The notes under the pieces: generated by a model
Told to the model about the DNA's origin: nothing
What the model saw: only the letters and a program-made list of their open reading frames with translations
Database searches by the model: none
Shown here: one piece after another, positions 20,603-29,988 of the stretch
Layout: each line of letters starts with the position of its first letter
How positions within the stretch are numbered: position 1 is the stretch's first letter
From: Rubrivivax sp.
GTDB lineage: Bacteria; Pseudomonadota; Gammaproteobacteria; Burkholderiales; Burkholderiaceae_C
Length of the DNA stretch: 52,876 nucleotides
Direction: 5' to 3'
Assembly (NCBI GenBank): GCA_018780805.1
Contig: JADMJD010000068.1
Location: 1-52,876, forward strand
Position numbers and translations under genes: made by a program

Positions 20603-22281
20603 GCGGGCCGCTCCGGGCTGGTGTCGACTTCGTCGGCTGTTGCACGCAGCGTGGTGGACGCGGTGCTGTCGGGCGGCTCCACATGGCCCGGCAGGTCGAC
20701 CTCGACCAGCGTGCCCCGGCCGGCCTCGCTGTCGATGCGGATGTGTCCCCGGTGCGCCTCCACGATGGCCTTGGCCATGGTCAGGCCCAGGCCCGATCCT
20801 TCGCGGTCCGTGGCGTTGGCACCGCGGTAGAAGCGGTCGAACAGGTGGGGCAGTTCTTCGTGTGGGATGCCGGGGCCGATGTCACGCACGCCCAGACGCA
20901 GCCCAATGCCGGTGGGCACCAGGCTGACCGTGATGCGGCTGCCTTCGTCGCCATAACGTTTGGCGTTGTCCAGCAGGATGTGCAGCAGTTGCCGCAGGCG
21001 CACGGGGTCGCCATCGACCACTGCGGCCGGCTGCCGCTGCGTGTAGTTCACCTCGATGGCACGCTCGCGCGACAGGGCGCGAGAGTCCACGCAGGCCGCC
21101 GCCACCAGGTCGTCGAAGGGCGTGGGCACCGTGTTCAGGCGCAGCTTGTCGGCATCGCTGCGGGCGATGAACAGCAAGTCGTTGACCAGCTGCGCGGTGT
21201 GCTCGGCCTGCTCGACGATGCGGTGCAGCGTCGCCCTCACCGCCGACTCGGCCGGCTCGGCCGGCAGCGCGGCACGCAGCGCGACCTCGGCCTCGCCACG
21301 GATGATGGTCAAGGGTGTGCGCAGCTCGTGGCTGATGTCGGCCAGGAAGCGGCGGCGCACCGCGTCGGTGGCGCGCAGCGCGGCGTTGGCCTGGCTCAGT
21401 TCGGCAGTGCGGTCGGCCACCGTGGCCTCCAGCGTGTCGCGCGCGGCCTGCAGTTCGTCGAGCATGCCGTTGATGAGGCGGCCGACGCGGGCAAACTCGT
21501 CGTCGCCGACCACCGCCACGCGGCTGTCGATGTCGCCCAGCGCCACGGCGCTGGCGGCATCGGACAGCTGACGCAGCGGCCGGCGCAGCCGCCGCAGCAG
21601 CACGGCAATGCTGATGGCGGCGAACAACAAACCCGCAGCGGCCGCGATGCGCGTCGCCCGGGCCGAGTCGGTGAGCGTGGCCTTGGCGTGTGCGTCGGCG
21701 GCGCGGACCGCCTGGTCTTCCTGGTCGATGGCGGCCTGGATGGCACTGCGGAAGTTGCGCGCCAGCCCACCACCCTCGCCTTGTTTGTCGACGGCGGCGA
21801 TGATGCGCTGGATGGCCTCGTCACGGCGCCCACCGGACAGCAGACGCGAGACCTGGTCGTATTCGCCCACCAAGGCCTCGATGGACGCTTCCACTTGCCG
21901 CAACTTGGCCAGTTCGAGCGCGCCGTCCACCGGCTGCTGGGCAGCCACGGCTGCCACCTGCTGGGAAATGCCCTCGCGGACGCGTGTGATGTCGGCCCGG
22001 ATGCGGGCCTCGGCCTGGCCTTCGCTCAGCCCGCCGCTGGCACCGGCCAGCGCCACCATCGTGAGGTCGGTGAGCAAGCGGTTGGTGTCGACACGCACGC
22101 GTAGCAGCGCTTCGAGCACCTGGTGCGTGACCTGCGTGCGTTCAATGGCCTCGATGGCCTCGTTGGCGCTGCGCCAGGCGATGTAGGCCACGCCCAGCAC
22201 GACCAGCAACAACACCAGCAGCGAGCCGACCAACAGCGTGCGGTATTGCCTCAGCGCCTTGGTCGAGATGCCACCAGCCAT
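20599..22281 (-). CDS. Sensor histidine kinase with HAMP domain
   Basis: 560 residues. A first transmembrane helix (about 14-34, LLVGSLLVLLLVVLGVAYIAW) and a second (about 215-235, AAAAGLLFAAISIAVLL) enclose a ~180-residue helical periplasmic sensor rich in coiled-coil pattern. HAMP follows, then HisKA with DISHELRTPLTIIRGEAEVAL (His318) and an HATPase domain with LLDNAKRYG, VRDIGPGIP and GSGLGLTMAKAI. The GTG/ATG start and the TGA overlapping the response regulator indicate a standard coupled pair. The sensed signal is not recognisable; the four-helix-bundle-like sensor suggests a small molecule or membrane partner. The adjacent small membrane protein may modulate it. Confidence 0.93.
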   Translation of the reverse strand: MAGGISTKALRQYRTLLVGSLLVLLLVVLGVAYIAWRSANEAIEAIERTQVTHQVLEALLRVRVDTNRLLTDLTMVALAGASGGLSEGQAEARIRADITRVREGISQQVAAVAAQQPVDGALELAKLRQVEASIEALVGEYDQVSRLLSGGRRDEAIQRIIAAVDKQGEGGGLARNFRSAIQAAIDQEDQAVRAADAHAKATLTDSARATRIAAAAGLLFAAISIAVLLRRLRRPLRQLSDAASAVALGDIDSRVAVVGDDEFARVGRLINGMLDELQAARDTLEATVADRTAELSQANAALRATDAVRRRFLADISHELRTPLTIIRGEAEVALRAALPAEPAESAVRATLHRIVEQAEHTAQLVNDLLFIARSDADKLRLNTVPTPFDDLVAAACVDSRALSRERAIEVNYTQRQPAAVVDGDPVRLRQLLHILLDNAKRYGDEGSRITVSLVPTGIGLRLGVRDIGPGIPHEELPHLFDRFYRGANATDREGSGLGLTMAKAIVEAHRGHIRIDSEAGRGTLVEVDLPGHVEPPDSTASTTLRATADEVDTSPERPA

Positions 22282-22363
22282 GGCGGCGATTCTGCGCGGT
22301 GAATCTGTGCCCCATCACCGGGGTCGCCCCGGTTGCACCGGGTGGGGGAACCGGGCAGGCGCC

Positions 22364-22633
22364 TCAGCCGGCCAGGCTGCCGGCAAAACTCCAGACGAAC
22401 CAGGCTGTGACGCCCAACCCACCCAGGTTCAGCGCCACGTCCTTGGGCGGCGCTTTTTCCAGCCACGAGGCACCCCACACCAGGGCGCCGAGCATCGCCA
22501 GGCCGAGCAACAGATCCTGGCCCTGTGAAGTGCCGGCTGAGCAGCTGTCGCAGCCGATCAGCGGGGCGGCAATCCGAAGAACGAACCCTGCAGCGGCCAA
22601 GCCGAGAAGGGTGCGGGCGGAAAAGGGAGCCAT
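22364..22633 (-). CDS. Small hypothetical inner-membrane protein with a C-D-S-C motif
   Basis: 89 residues from the ATG at 22633. Three hydrophobic segments are visible (about 9-24 TLLGLAAAGFVLRIAA; 37-52 LLLGLAMLGALVWGAS; 68-85 LGGLGVTAWFVWSFAG). A CDSCSAG motif lies between the first two, on one side of the membrane, and could form a disulfide or bind metal. The gene is 82 bp upstream of the histidine kinase on the same strand, so it is probably the first gene of that two-component operon. I do not recognise a family; a role as accessory sensor is speculative. An alternative start 36 bases upstream is in frame. Confidence 0.6.
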   Translation of the reverse strand: MAPFSARTLLGLAAAGFVLRIAAPLIGCDSCSAGTSQGQDLLLGLAMLGALVWGASWLEKAPPKDVALNLGGLGVTAWFVWSFAGSLAG

Positions 22634-22672
22634 CACGTTCTTTCCGGGTGTGTGGTTGTAGACCGCCACTGC

Positions 22673-22703
22673 ACCCTAGGGTAAGTACGGGTGGAAGTGT
22701 ACT
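22673..22703. promoter_or_regulatory. Two adjacent dyads in the divergent kinase/SulP promoter region
   Basis: ACCCTAGGGT (22673-22682) is a perfect 10-bp palindrome. One base later AGTAC (22684-22688) and GTACT (22699-22703) form an inverted repeat with a 10-base spacer. Both lie in the 191-bp gap between the divergent small membrane protein and SulP genes, the only place where both operons could share an operator. The bound protein is unknown. Confidence 0.35.
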
Positions 22704-22824
22704 CCTCGAAAACCCGCTCATCACGAGAACTTCACAACTTCAGCAGGCTTCTTTTCGGTCTTGTTTTCAGACTGTCCCTGCCCGCCGTCCAAGCCGGCCA
22801 AGCAACGAAGAACTGGAGACAAAC

Positions 22825-24426
22825 ATGTCCAACGCAACCAGCAAGCCCACCGCGGCTGCCTCCCCGGGGCCAGTCCCGAAAGACTGGATCGCCGGCCTCA
22901 AGGAGAACGCCCGCTTCGATCTGATGGCGGGTTTCATCATCTTCCTGATCGCGCTGCCGCTGAGCCTGGGCATCGCCATCGCCTCGGGCTTCCCGCCCAT
23001 CGCAGGCCTCGTCACGGCCGTCATCGGCGGCATGCTGGGGGCGCTGATCAGCGGCTCGCACGTCACCATCAACGGTGCCGCCGCCGGCCTGATCGCCATC
23101 TGCTTCGGGGCCGTCACGGCCCTGGGCCTGGACCCGGCCACCGGCCAGGTGGACATGATCGCTGGCTTTCGCTACGCGCTGGCCGTGGGTGTGGTCTGCG
23201 GCGTGCTGCAGATCGCCATGGGCCTGGCCCGCATGGGTAAGCTGACCAACATGTTCCCGCTGAACGTGGTGCACGGCATGCTTGCCGGCATCGGCGTGAT
23301 CATCATGGCCAAGCAGATCCACCTGGCACTGGGTGTGTCGGTGTCGGGCGACATGATCAAGACCATCGCCGCGATCCCGTCGAGCTTTGCCGGCATGAAC
23401 CAGAACGTCGCCTTGATCGGCCTCATCAGCCTGGTCATCATGATCGTCTGGCCGCGCATGGGCAAGATCACCAAGTTCGTGCCGGCGCCGCTGGTGGTGG
23501 TGCTCGCGGCCGTGCCCCTGGGCATGTTCTTCGGGCTCGACAAGAAGTACCTGGTGCAGGTGCCGCTGAACATCGCCGAGGCCTTTGCGATGCCCGACTG
23601 GGGCAAGGTGAACACCGGTGTGTTCTGGAAGTTCGTCGTCACCTACATGTTCGTCGCCAGCCTGGAGTCGCTGCTCACGGCCGCGGCCATGGACAAGATG
23701 GACCCCTGGAAGCGCCGCTCCAACATGAACCAGGAGCTCATCGGCAAAGGTGCGGCCAACGCGCTGAGCTCCTTCATCGGCGGCCTGCCGATGATCGCGG
23801 AAGTGGTGCGCAGCTCGGCCAACATCATGAACGGCGCCCGCACGCGTTGGTCGAACTTTTTCCACGGCGTCTTCATCCTGGTGGCCGTGGCCGCACTGCC
23901 GGCCGTGCTGAACATGATCCCGCTGGCCGCGCTGGCCGGCATGCTGGTGTTCATCGGCTTCCGCCTGGCGCACCCCAAGGAGTTTGTGCACGCCGCCCAC
24001 ACCGGCAAGGAAGAGCTGTTCTACATGGTCGCCACCACGGTGATCGTGGTGGCTGTGGACCTGCTGTGGGGCGTGATTGCCGGCTTCGCGCTGGCGGTGC
24101 TGGTCAACGCCATGCGCGGGGTGCGCTCGGCCAAGGCGCAGGCGCGCGTCAAGGCGGACGGCGACAACCTGCGCCTGGAACTGCAAGGCGCGCATGGTTT
24201 CCTGAACTACGTGTCGATGCGCGGCCAGCTCGATGCGCTGCCCCCGGGCAAGAAGCTGACCATCGACTACAGCGGCGTCAGCTACATGGACCACACGGTG
24301 CACGAGCGCTTCCATGACTTCGACGGCGAATACGCGCAGACCGGCGGCAGCGTCAGCACGGTGGGCCGCGAACACCTGAAACCGCTGTCCGGCAGCGACG
24401 TGGCCGCCCTGGCCGCACGGGCCTGA
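22825..24426 (+). CDS. SulP-family anion permease, probable bicarbonate transporter
   Basis: 533 residues. About a dozen membrane helices begin at FDLMAGFIIFLIALPLSLGIAIASG, the SulP (SLC26) start, followed by the PPIAGLVTAVIGG and GSHVTINGAAAGLIA segments that form the anion site. GGLPMIAEVVRSSANIMNGARTRWSNFFHG is the characteristic SulP loop. A short STAS-like domain closes the protein (about 430-533, ..LTIDYSGVSYMDHTVHERFHDF). SulP proteins carry sulfate, bicarbonate or dicarboxylates; the immediate neighbourhood of DabA and antiporter-like subunits favours bicarbonate. The ATG at 22825 has CTGGAG upstream. A strong hairpin separates it from the next gene, so it may be expressed at a different level from the downstream complex. 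Confidence 0.9.
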   Translation: MSNATSKPTAAASPGPVPKDWIAGLKENARFDLMAGFIIFLIALPLSLGIAIASGFPPIAGLVTAVIGGMLGALISGSHVTINGAAAGLIAICFGAVTALGLDPATGQVDMIAGFRYALAVGVVCGVLQIAMGLARMGKLTNMFPLNVVHGMLAGIGVIIMAKQIHLALGVSVSGDMIKTIAAIPSSFAGMNQNVALIGLISLVIMIVWPRMGKITKFVPAPLVVVLAAVPLGMFFGLDKKYLVQVPLNIAEAFAMPDWGKVNTGVFWKFVVTYMFVASLESLLTAAAMDKMDPWKRRSNMNQELIGKGAANALSSFIGGLPMIAEVVRSSANIMNGARTRWSNFFHGVFILVAVAALPAVLNMIPLAALAGMLVFIGFRLAHPKEFVHAAHTGKEELFYMVATTVIVVAVDLLWGVIAGFALAVLVNAMRGVRSAKAQARVKADGDNLRLELQGAHGFLNYVSMRGQLDALPPGKKLTIDYSGVSYMDHTVHERFHDFDGEYAQTGGSVSTVGREHLKPLSGSDVAALAARA

Positions 24427-24445
24427 CCCTGGCCTGAACCCGGCC

Positions 24446-24485
24446 CGCCCCGCCTGAAACCGACAGACGCCGCCCAGGCGGGGCG
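24446..24485 (+). terminator. Strong intercistronic stem-loop (attenuator or partial terminator)
   Basis: CGCCCCGCCTG (24446-24456) pairs perfectly over 11 bp with CAGGCGGGGCG (24475-24485), with an 18-nt loop. It starts 20 bases after the SulP stop and ends 33 bases before the NuoM-like ATG. There is no T-run, so partial termination, mRNA end protection or separation of SulP and complex expression are all possible. Confidence 0.55.
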
Positions 24486-24518
24486 TCCCCTGCGCACCAG
24501 ACTCACCGGAGACCACCC

Positions 24519-25973
24519 ATGGGCATCGCCAGTGCCATCCTCTTCACGCCGCTGCTGACGGCCTTGCTGATCCTGCTGTCGCCGGCCCGTGTGCCGCGCG
24601 TGGCCCAGTGGCTGGCCCTGGCCGGTGCTGGCGCCACGCTCGGGCTGACGCTGATGTTGCTGCAGGGCTTCGACGCCGCGGTCCAGGGCGCGCAGTTCAG
24701 CGAAACGCTGCCCTGGGTGCCGGAAATCGGCGTGCACTACAGCGTGGGCGTCGACGGCGTCTCGCTGCCGATGGTGCTGCTGACGGCGCTGCTGGCCCTG
24801 GTGGCGGTGGTGGCCTCCATCGGCATGGTGGACAGCAAGGTCAAGGGCTACTTCGCCTGGTTCCTGGTGCTGGAGTTCGCCATCCTGGGGGTGTTTCTGG
24901 CGCAGGACTGGTTCCTGTTCTACGTGTTCTGGGAGATCGCGCTGATCCCGATGTTCTTCCTCATCGGGGTCTGGGGCGACGAGCGGCGCGGTGTCGCCAG
25001 CATGAGCTTCTTCCTGTACACGCTGGCCGGCTCGGTGCTGCTGCTGCTGGGCATGGTGGCGGCCTACCTGGCCAACCCGGAGCACAGCTTCGACATGGCC
25101 TCCTTCCTGAAGGCCAGCGCCGGCTGGGACCGTGAATTTCAGATCTTCGTCTTCGCGTGTTTCTTCGTCGGCGTGGCGGTGAAGATCCCGTCGGTGCCGC
25201 TGCACGGCTGGCTGCCGCTGGCCCACGTGCAGGCGCCGGTGCCGGTGTCGATGATGCTGTCCGGCGTGATGCTGAAGATGGGCGCCTACGGCCTGCTGCG
25301 CATGTTCGAGCTGGTGCCGCTGGGCGCCGAGGCTGCGCTGGAGGCCGTGCTGGGCCTGGGTCTGCTGAGCATCGTCTACGGGGCCTTCATGGCCTGGCGG
25401 CAGGACGACCTCAAGGCCATGGTCGCCTACTCGTCGATCAGCCACATGGGCTTTGTGATGGTGGGCGTGGCGGCACACAACATCAGCGGCATGACGGGGG
25501 CGCTGAACCAGATGTTCACGCACGGCGTCATCACCGCAGCCTTGTTCATGCTGGTCGGCGTGGTCTACCAGCGCACGCACACGCGGCAGCTCAGCGACCT
25601 GGGCGGCCTGGCGCGCCCGGCCCCACGCTACGCGGTGGTCATGACGGTGGCGCTGCTGGCCTCGATGGGCCTGCCCGGGCTGGCTGGTTTCATCAGCGAG
25701 TTCCACGTGCTGGTGGGGGCCTTCGAGCGCTGGGGGGTGTGGGTGGCGCTGGCCGGGGTGGGCGTGCTGGTGACCTCTGCGTACTCGCTGCGGGTGTTTG
25801 CGCGCATGTTCGTGAGCCCGCCGACATCACACACGCCGCAGATGACCGACCTCAACCTGCGCGAGCTGGCCGTGGTGACGCCGCTGGTGTTGCTGATGCT
25901 GGTGCTGGGCCTGTTTCCCGGCGCCTTTTTGAGCCTGTCGAACCCGGCGCTCGACGCGCTGCTGCCACGCTGA
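24519..25973 (+). CDS. NuoM-like proton-translocating subunit of the DabA-associated complex (1)
   Basis: 484 residues, about 14 membrane helices, length of a standard NuoM/MrpD. Diagnostic motifs are present: FYVFWEIALIPMFFLIGVWG with the TM5 Glu139, and VAVKIPSVPLHGWLPLAHVQAP with the TM7 Lys222, the ion-pair residues of the complex I antiporter-like proton path. YSSISHMGFVMVG follows in TM10. It is the subunit most like genuine NuoM/NdhD. CCGGAG precedes the ATG at 24519. There is no NuoA-K, NuoE-G or NuoBCD gene nearby, so it does not belong to a respiratory complex I here; with DabA directly downstream it is most likely a proton (or cation) channel energising inorganic carbon uptake. Confidence 0.9.
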   Translation: MGIASAILFTPLLTALLILLSPARVPRVAQWLALAGAGATLGLTLMLLQGFDAAVQGAQFSETLPWVPEIGVHYSVGVDGVSLPMVLLTALLALVAVVASIGMVDSKVKGYFAWFLVLEFAILGVFLAQDWFLFYVFWEIALIPMFFLIGVWGDERRGVASMSFFLYTLAGSVLLLLGMVAAYLANPEHSFDMASFLKASAGWDREFQIFVFACFFVGVAVKIPSVPLHGWLPLAHVQAPVPVSMMLSGVMLKMGAYGLLRMFELVPLGAEAALEAVLGLGLLSIVYGAFMAWRQDDLKAMVAYSSISHMGFVMVGVAAHNISGMTGALNQMFTHGVITAALFMLVGVVYQRTHTRQLSDLGGLARPAPRYAVVMTVALLASMGLPGLAGFISEFHVLVGAFERWGVWVALAGVGVLVTSAYSLRVFARMFVSPPTSHTPQMTDLNLRELAVVTPLVLLMLVLGLFPGAFLSLSNPALDALLPR

Positions 25974-25997
25974 AGGCGTCGGCTCCACGAGGAAACG

Positions 25998-28900
25998 ATG
26001 ATGGACAACCACGACAAGCACGACAAAAACGCGCCAGCGCTTGACACGCCTGAGCAGCGCCGCCAGCACCTGGTGCACGAGATTCATCACTACGCCCACA
26101 TGCTGTCCGAGCAGGGGCCGATGAACATCACCTTCGTGCACAACAACACCCTGCTGGGGCTGCAGCACCTGCACTTCGAAGCCGCCATCACCGAAGCCCG
26201 CCGTGTGATGGGGGGCCGTGGCTACGAGCCGCTGGCGCAGTACCGCAGCTACCACGCCAACGGCCGCATCAGCGATGCCGACATCGACCGATCGCTGGAT
26301 GAGCGTGCGGGCCTGGACCGCGGGGCTGTCCTGGCCCGCGTGGCGGGCCAGGATGTGACGGCACGCAGCGTGCTGCGGGCGCACCTGGTGCACGGTGTCG
26401 ACGCGGCAGACATCGACACGTTTGCCGACGTCTTTCCGATGGCCGGGGGCGACCAGCGCTTCATGGCCGACGTTCCGCAGCCGAGCCGCCAGCAGCTGCT
26501 GCGCGATGCCGAGGCAGCCTTGCGCAGCGACCACGCCCGGCTGGGCCAGGACTGGACGCTGTGCGACTGGCTGGGCGAGGTGCTCGGTCTGGACATCCGA
26601 AGCCAGGTGGTGCAGACGGCGCGGTCGCACCTTGACAGCCCGGCCCCCGACCAGCGCACTTCGCTGCAGGCACTGGGGGTGGCCGGGGCACTGGTGGCGG
26701 GCTACGTGGCCTGTGTCGACCGACAGGGCCCGGACGAGCCGGGCGCCGGCCCGCAGCGCCGCGAAGCATGGCGGCGCCACTACCTGCAGACCGAACAACG
26801 CATCCTCGACACCCTGGCGCGCCGGCACCTGGGTGTGCCCGGGCGCCTGGAGGTGATCGTGGCGCACTTCGAGGCGGACCTGGAGGCCTATGCGCTGCGC
26901 CGGCTCTGGCAGCGTTCGCTGGCGCTCTGCGGTTCGGCCGACCCGGTCGGGCCCACCGACGGCCACTCGCTGCTGCCCCGCGAGGCCCGTGCCGACGCGG
27001 CCGAGACCTGGATCGATGTGCTGCGGCGCAGCGACCCGGTGGACGGGCCGCCCGTGGCGCTCTCGCCAGCGGAGGCAGTGCAGCTCGACACCTGGCTGAC
27101 CGCAGCCGAGGCCCCGGGCGAAGAAGCAGAGCTGATGCGTGCCGCGCATGCGGGGCCCCTGGAGGCGCTGCGCAACGCCTGGCGCGACGGCCTGCTCGAC
27201 GCTGCCGGCGTGCGTGCCTTGGCCCGCCTGGCAGCGCAGGTGCCGCAGTTGTTCGGCCCCGATGCTGTGGCCCTGGCCGAGGCCTGCGCCGACCGGCTGC
27301 CACGCCGCCAGATGTGGGCCTGTGCCCGTGAACAGCTCCAGGCCGATGTGGCCCGCGTGGGCGACGGCTGGACCCACGCCGACTGGCTGGCCACGCTGAC
27401 GGGCACCCATGTGCTGGACCGTGTCAACGCCTACATGATCCGTGTCTGCTCGGCCTTTCTGGACGAAGGCCTGGCGTCCTGGCACATGCCGGACCGTCGG
27501 CTGGGATTCTTCGGCGCCTGGCGCCAGCTGGCCCAGGACGACCTGAGTTTTGCGCTCGACGGCGTGGACGGCTGGCGCGACGAACTCTCGGCGCTGCCCG
27601 ACAGCGCCGAGGACACGCTGCTCCTGTTGATGCAGCGCCTGGGCCTGGCGCCTGCGCAGTGGGGCAACACCGTGGCCCGGTTGCTGGCGCAGCTCAAGGG
27701 CTGGGCCGGCATCGCCTACTGGTACGAGTTGCACCCCGCGCACTACAAACAGGCGGCGCACCCCATCAACACTGCACAGTACCTGGCTGTGCGCCTGTTC
27801 AGCGAGTGGATGTGCGTGCGCCAGCTGTGCCGCGAACAGTTTGGCCAGGGCACCAGCTTGGCCGAGCTGCAGCAGCACCTGGCGGCGCAGCCGGAGGCCT
27901 ATCTGCTGCGCCGCGCGCTGCACGGCCACCAGTTGCACGACTCGCTGGCCGCCCAGGCACGCCAGGTGCTGGCCGAACCACGCGGCCGCGGCCTGGCCGC
28001 CACCGCCGATGCAGCCTGGCTGCACCTGGGCGGCCGGCGCGAGACCGAGCGTGTCTGCCACGGGGCCTGGCGCCTGTACCGGCTGGCGCAGCTGATGGGC
28101 TGGCCGGCGCAGGGCCTGGGCACCTTGGCCGATGGTGATCGCCAGCGCCTGCTGGCCGCGCTGGATGGCTTTGGCGAGGCCGCGCAGTCGCCCATCTGGC
28201 TGGCCGCCTTTGAGCGTCACTACCGCGACGAGATCCTCAACGCCATGGCGCTGAACCGTGGCCGCGGCCGCTGGGCCCAGGGCCGGACGCGGCGGCCCAA
28301 GTCGCAGGTGGTGTTCTGCATCGACGAGCGCGAGGAGAACATCCACCGACACTACGAAGAACTGGACCCCGACCACGAGACGCTGGGCGCGGCCGGCTTC
28401 TTCGGCGTGGCGCAGGCCTTCATCGCGCTGGACGACCACGACCACACGCCGCTGTGCCCGGCCGTGGCCACACCCGTGCACCGCATCCTGGAGGTGCCGC
28501 GCCGCGAGGCGCTGGCCACCGACTACCCGTTGCACAAGCGGCGTACGCAGTGGATGGACGTGTTCCACGCCGCCTACTGGGAGAGCAAGCGCAACCTGCT
28601 GTCGTCGTTTTTCCTGATCAACCTGGCCGGCCTGTTCATGAGCGTGCCGCTGCTGGGCCGTGTGCTGGCGCCGCACCGCTTCAGCCGCCTGGCCGACGGT
28701 GTGCACCATGGCATCGTGCCGTCGGTGCGCACACGGCTCACGCATGTGCGGCTCGACGAGTCGCAGGTGGCCTTGTATGGCCTCAAGACACTGGGCCTGC
28801 CCATCGGCTTCACGGTTGACGAAGCGAGCGACCGCGTCGAGGCGTCTCTGCGCAACTGGGGGTTGGCCCAGACCTTTGCGCGCATCGTCGTGATCTGCGC

Positions 28901-29987
28901 CCACCGGTCGATCAGCGTCAACAACCCACACGAAAACGCGCACGACTGCGGCGCTTGTGGCGGCAAGGCGGGTGGCCCGAACGCACGCCTCTTTGCGGCG
29001 TTGGCCAACCACGGGCCGGTGCGGCAGATCCTGAAATCACGGGGCATCGAGATCCCGGCCGACACCTGGTTTGTGGGGGCCGAGCACAACACGGCCAGCT
29101 CCGAAATCCTGTACTTCGACACCGAGGACATCCCGCCCGCGCTCATCGCCGATTGGCAGGTGGTGCACCGTGACCTGGAAGAAGCACGCAAGCGCTCAGC
29201 GCGCGAACGCTGCCGCCGATTCGCCTCCGCACCCAAGGACGTGTCCATCGAAGAGAGCACCCGCCACGTCGAGATGCGCACCAAGGACCTGAGCCAGGTG
29301 CGCCCGGAGTGGGGCCACTGCACCAACGCGTTTGCAGTGGTGGGCCGGCGCATGATCACGCAGGGCGTGTTTTTCGACCGCCGTGGTTTTGTCATCAGCT
29401 ACGACCCGACGATCGACCCCGACGGCAAGATCCTCGAGCGCATCCTGATGGCGGTGGGGCCGGTCGGCGCCGGCATCAGCCTGGAGTACTACTTCTCCAC
29501 GGTGGACCCCGTGGTCTACGGCTGCGACACCAAGGTGCCGCACAACGTGACCGGCATGATCGGCGTGATGGCCGGTGCGCATGGCGACCTGCAGACCGGC
29601 CTGCCACGCCAGATGACCGAGGTGCACGAGGCCATGCGCCTGCAGCTGGTGGTCGACGCGAAGATGGAGGTGCTGGGCGGCATCTACGGCCGGCAGGCCG
29701 CCATCCGCCAGCTGCTGGACAACCAGTGGGTGCACCTGATCGCGCACGACCCGGACACCGGCGAGTTCAACCTCTTCGTGCCCGGCAAGGGCTTCGAGAA
29801 GTGGGACGAGCCCTTGAAACCCATCCCCGAGGTGGGCGAGTCCTTCGAGTGGTTCAAGGGCCAGTACGAGTGTTTCCTGCCGCCGGCCTTCGTCCGCGAG
29901 CCCGACCGGCCCTGGACCGAGCGGCCGTCGGCCGGCCCGCTGGCCGCGCCGAGTGCCCGCCCCGACTTCCAACCCGTGGTGAACTGA
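25998..29987 (+). CDS. dabA: DabA-like inorganic carbon transporter subunit (DUF2309/UPF0753), large form
   Basis: 1329 residues, soluble. DabA has a beta-carbonic-anhydrase-like zinc site that converts CO2 to bicarbonate vectorially when coupled to DabB. The expected ligands are here: Cys774 and Asp776 in VVFCIDEREEN, His969 in CAHRSISVNNPHEN and Cys984 in HDCGACGG; the His-Cys spacing of 15 matches the characterised protein as I remember it. The N-terminal opening (LVHEIHHYAHMLSEQGPMNITFVHNN) and HP-x-H-Y-like AHYKQAAHPIN segment are family features. The protein is longer than the roughly 800-1050 residues I know for DabA, mainly N-terminal to the zinc site. GAGGAA precedes the ATG; its stop is one base before the NuoL-like ATG. 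It sits in the middle of five antiporter-like genes. Confidence 0.92.
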   Translation: MMDNHDKHDKNAPALDTPEQRRQHLVHEIHHYAHMLSEQGPMNITFVHNNTLLGLQHLHFEAAITEARRVMGGRGYEPLAQYRSYHANGRISDADIDRSLDERAGLDRGAVLARVAGQDVTARSVLRAHLVHGVDAADIDTFADVFPMAGGDQRFMADVPQPSRQQLLRDAEAALRSDHARLGQDWTLCDWLGEVLGLDIRSQVVQTARSHLDSPAPDQRTSLQALGVAGALVAGYVACVDRQGPDEPGAGPQRREAWRRHYLQTEQRILDTLARRHLGVPGRLEVIVAHFEADLEAYALRRLWQRSLALCGSADPVGPTDGHSLLPREARADAAETWIDVLRRSDPVDGPPVALSPAEAVQLDTWLTAAEAPGEEAELMRAAHAGPLEALRNAWRDGLLDAAGVRALARLAAQVPQLFGPDAVALAEACADRLPRRQMWACAREQLQADVARVGDGWTHADWLATLTGTHVLDRVNAYMIRVCSAFLDEGLASWHMPDRRLGFFGAWRQLAQDDLSFALDGVDGWRDELSALPDSAEDTLLLLMQRLGLAPAQWGNTVARLLAQLKGWAGIAYWYELHPAHYKQAAHPINTAQYLAVRLFSEWMCVRQLCREQFGQGTSLAELQQHLAAQPEAYLLRRALHGHQLHDSLAAQARQVLAEPRGRGLAATADAAWLHLGGRRETERVCHGAWRLYRLAQLMGWPAQGLGTLADGDRQRLLAALDGFGEAAQSPIWLAAFERHYRDEILNAMALNRGRGRWAQGRTRRPKSQVVFCIDEREENIHRHYEELDPDHETLGAAGFFGVAQAFIALDDHDHTPLCPAVATPVHRILEVPRREALATDYPLHKRRTQWMDVFHAAYWESKRNLLSSFFLINLAGLFMSVPLLGRVLAPHRFSRLADGVHHGIVPSVRTRLTHVRLDESQVALYGLKTLGLPIGFTVDEASDRVEASLRNWGLAQTFARIVVICAHRSISVNNPHENAHDCGACGGKAGGPNARLFAALANHGPVRQILKSRGIEIPADTWFVGAEHNTASSEILYFDTEDIPPALIADWQVVHRDLEEARKRSARERCRRFASAPKDVSIEESTRHVEMRTKDLSQVRPEWGHCTNAFAVVGRRMITQGVFFDRRGFVISYDPTIDPDGKILERILMAVGPVGAGISLEYYFSTVDPVVYGCDTKVPHNVTGMIGVMAGAHGDLQTGLPRQMTEVHEAMRLQLVVDAKMEVLGGIYGRQAAIRQLLDNQWVHLIAHDPDTGEFNLFVPGKGFEKWDEPLKPIPEVGESFEWFKGQYECFLPPAFVREPDRPWTERPSAGPLAAPSARPDFQPVVN

Positions 29988-29988
29988 C

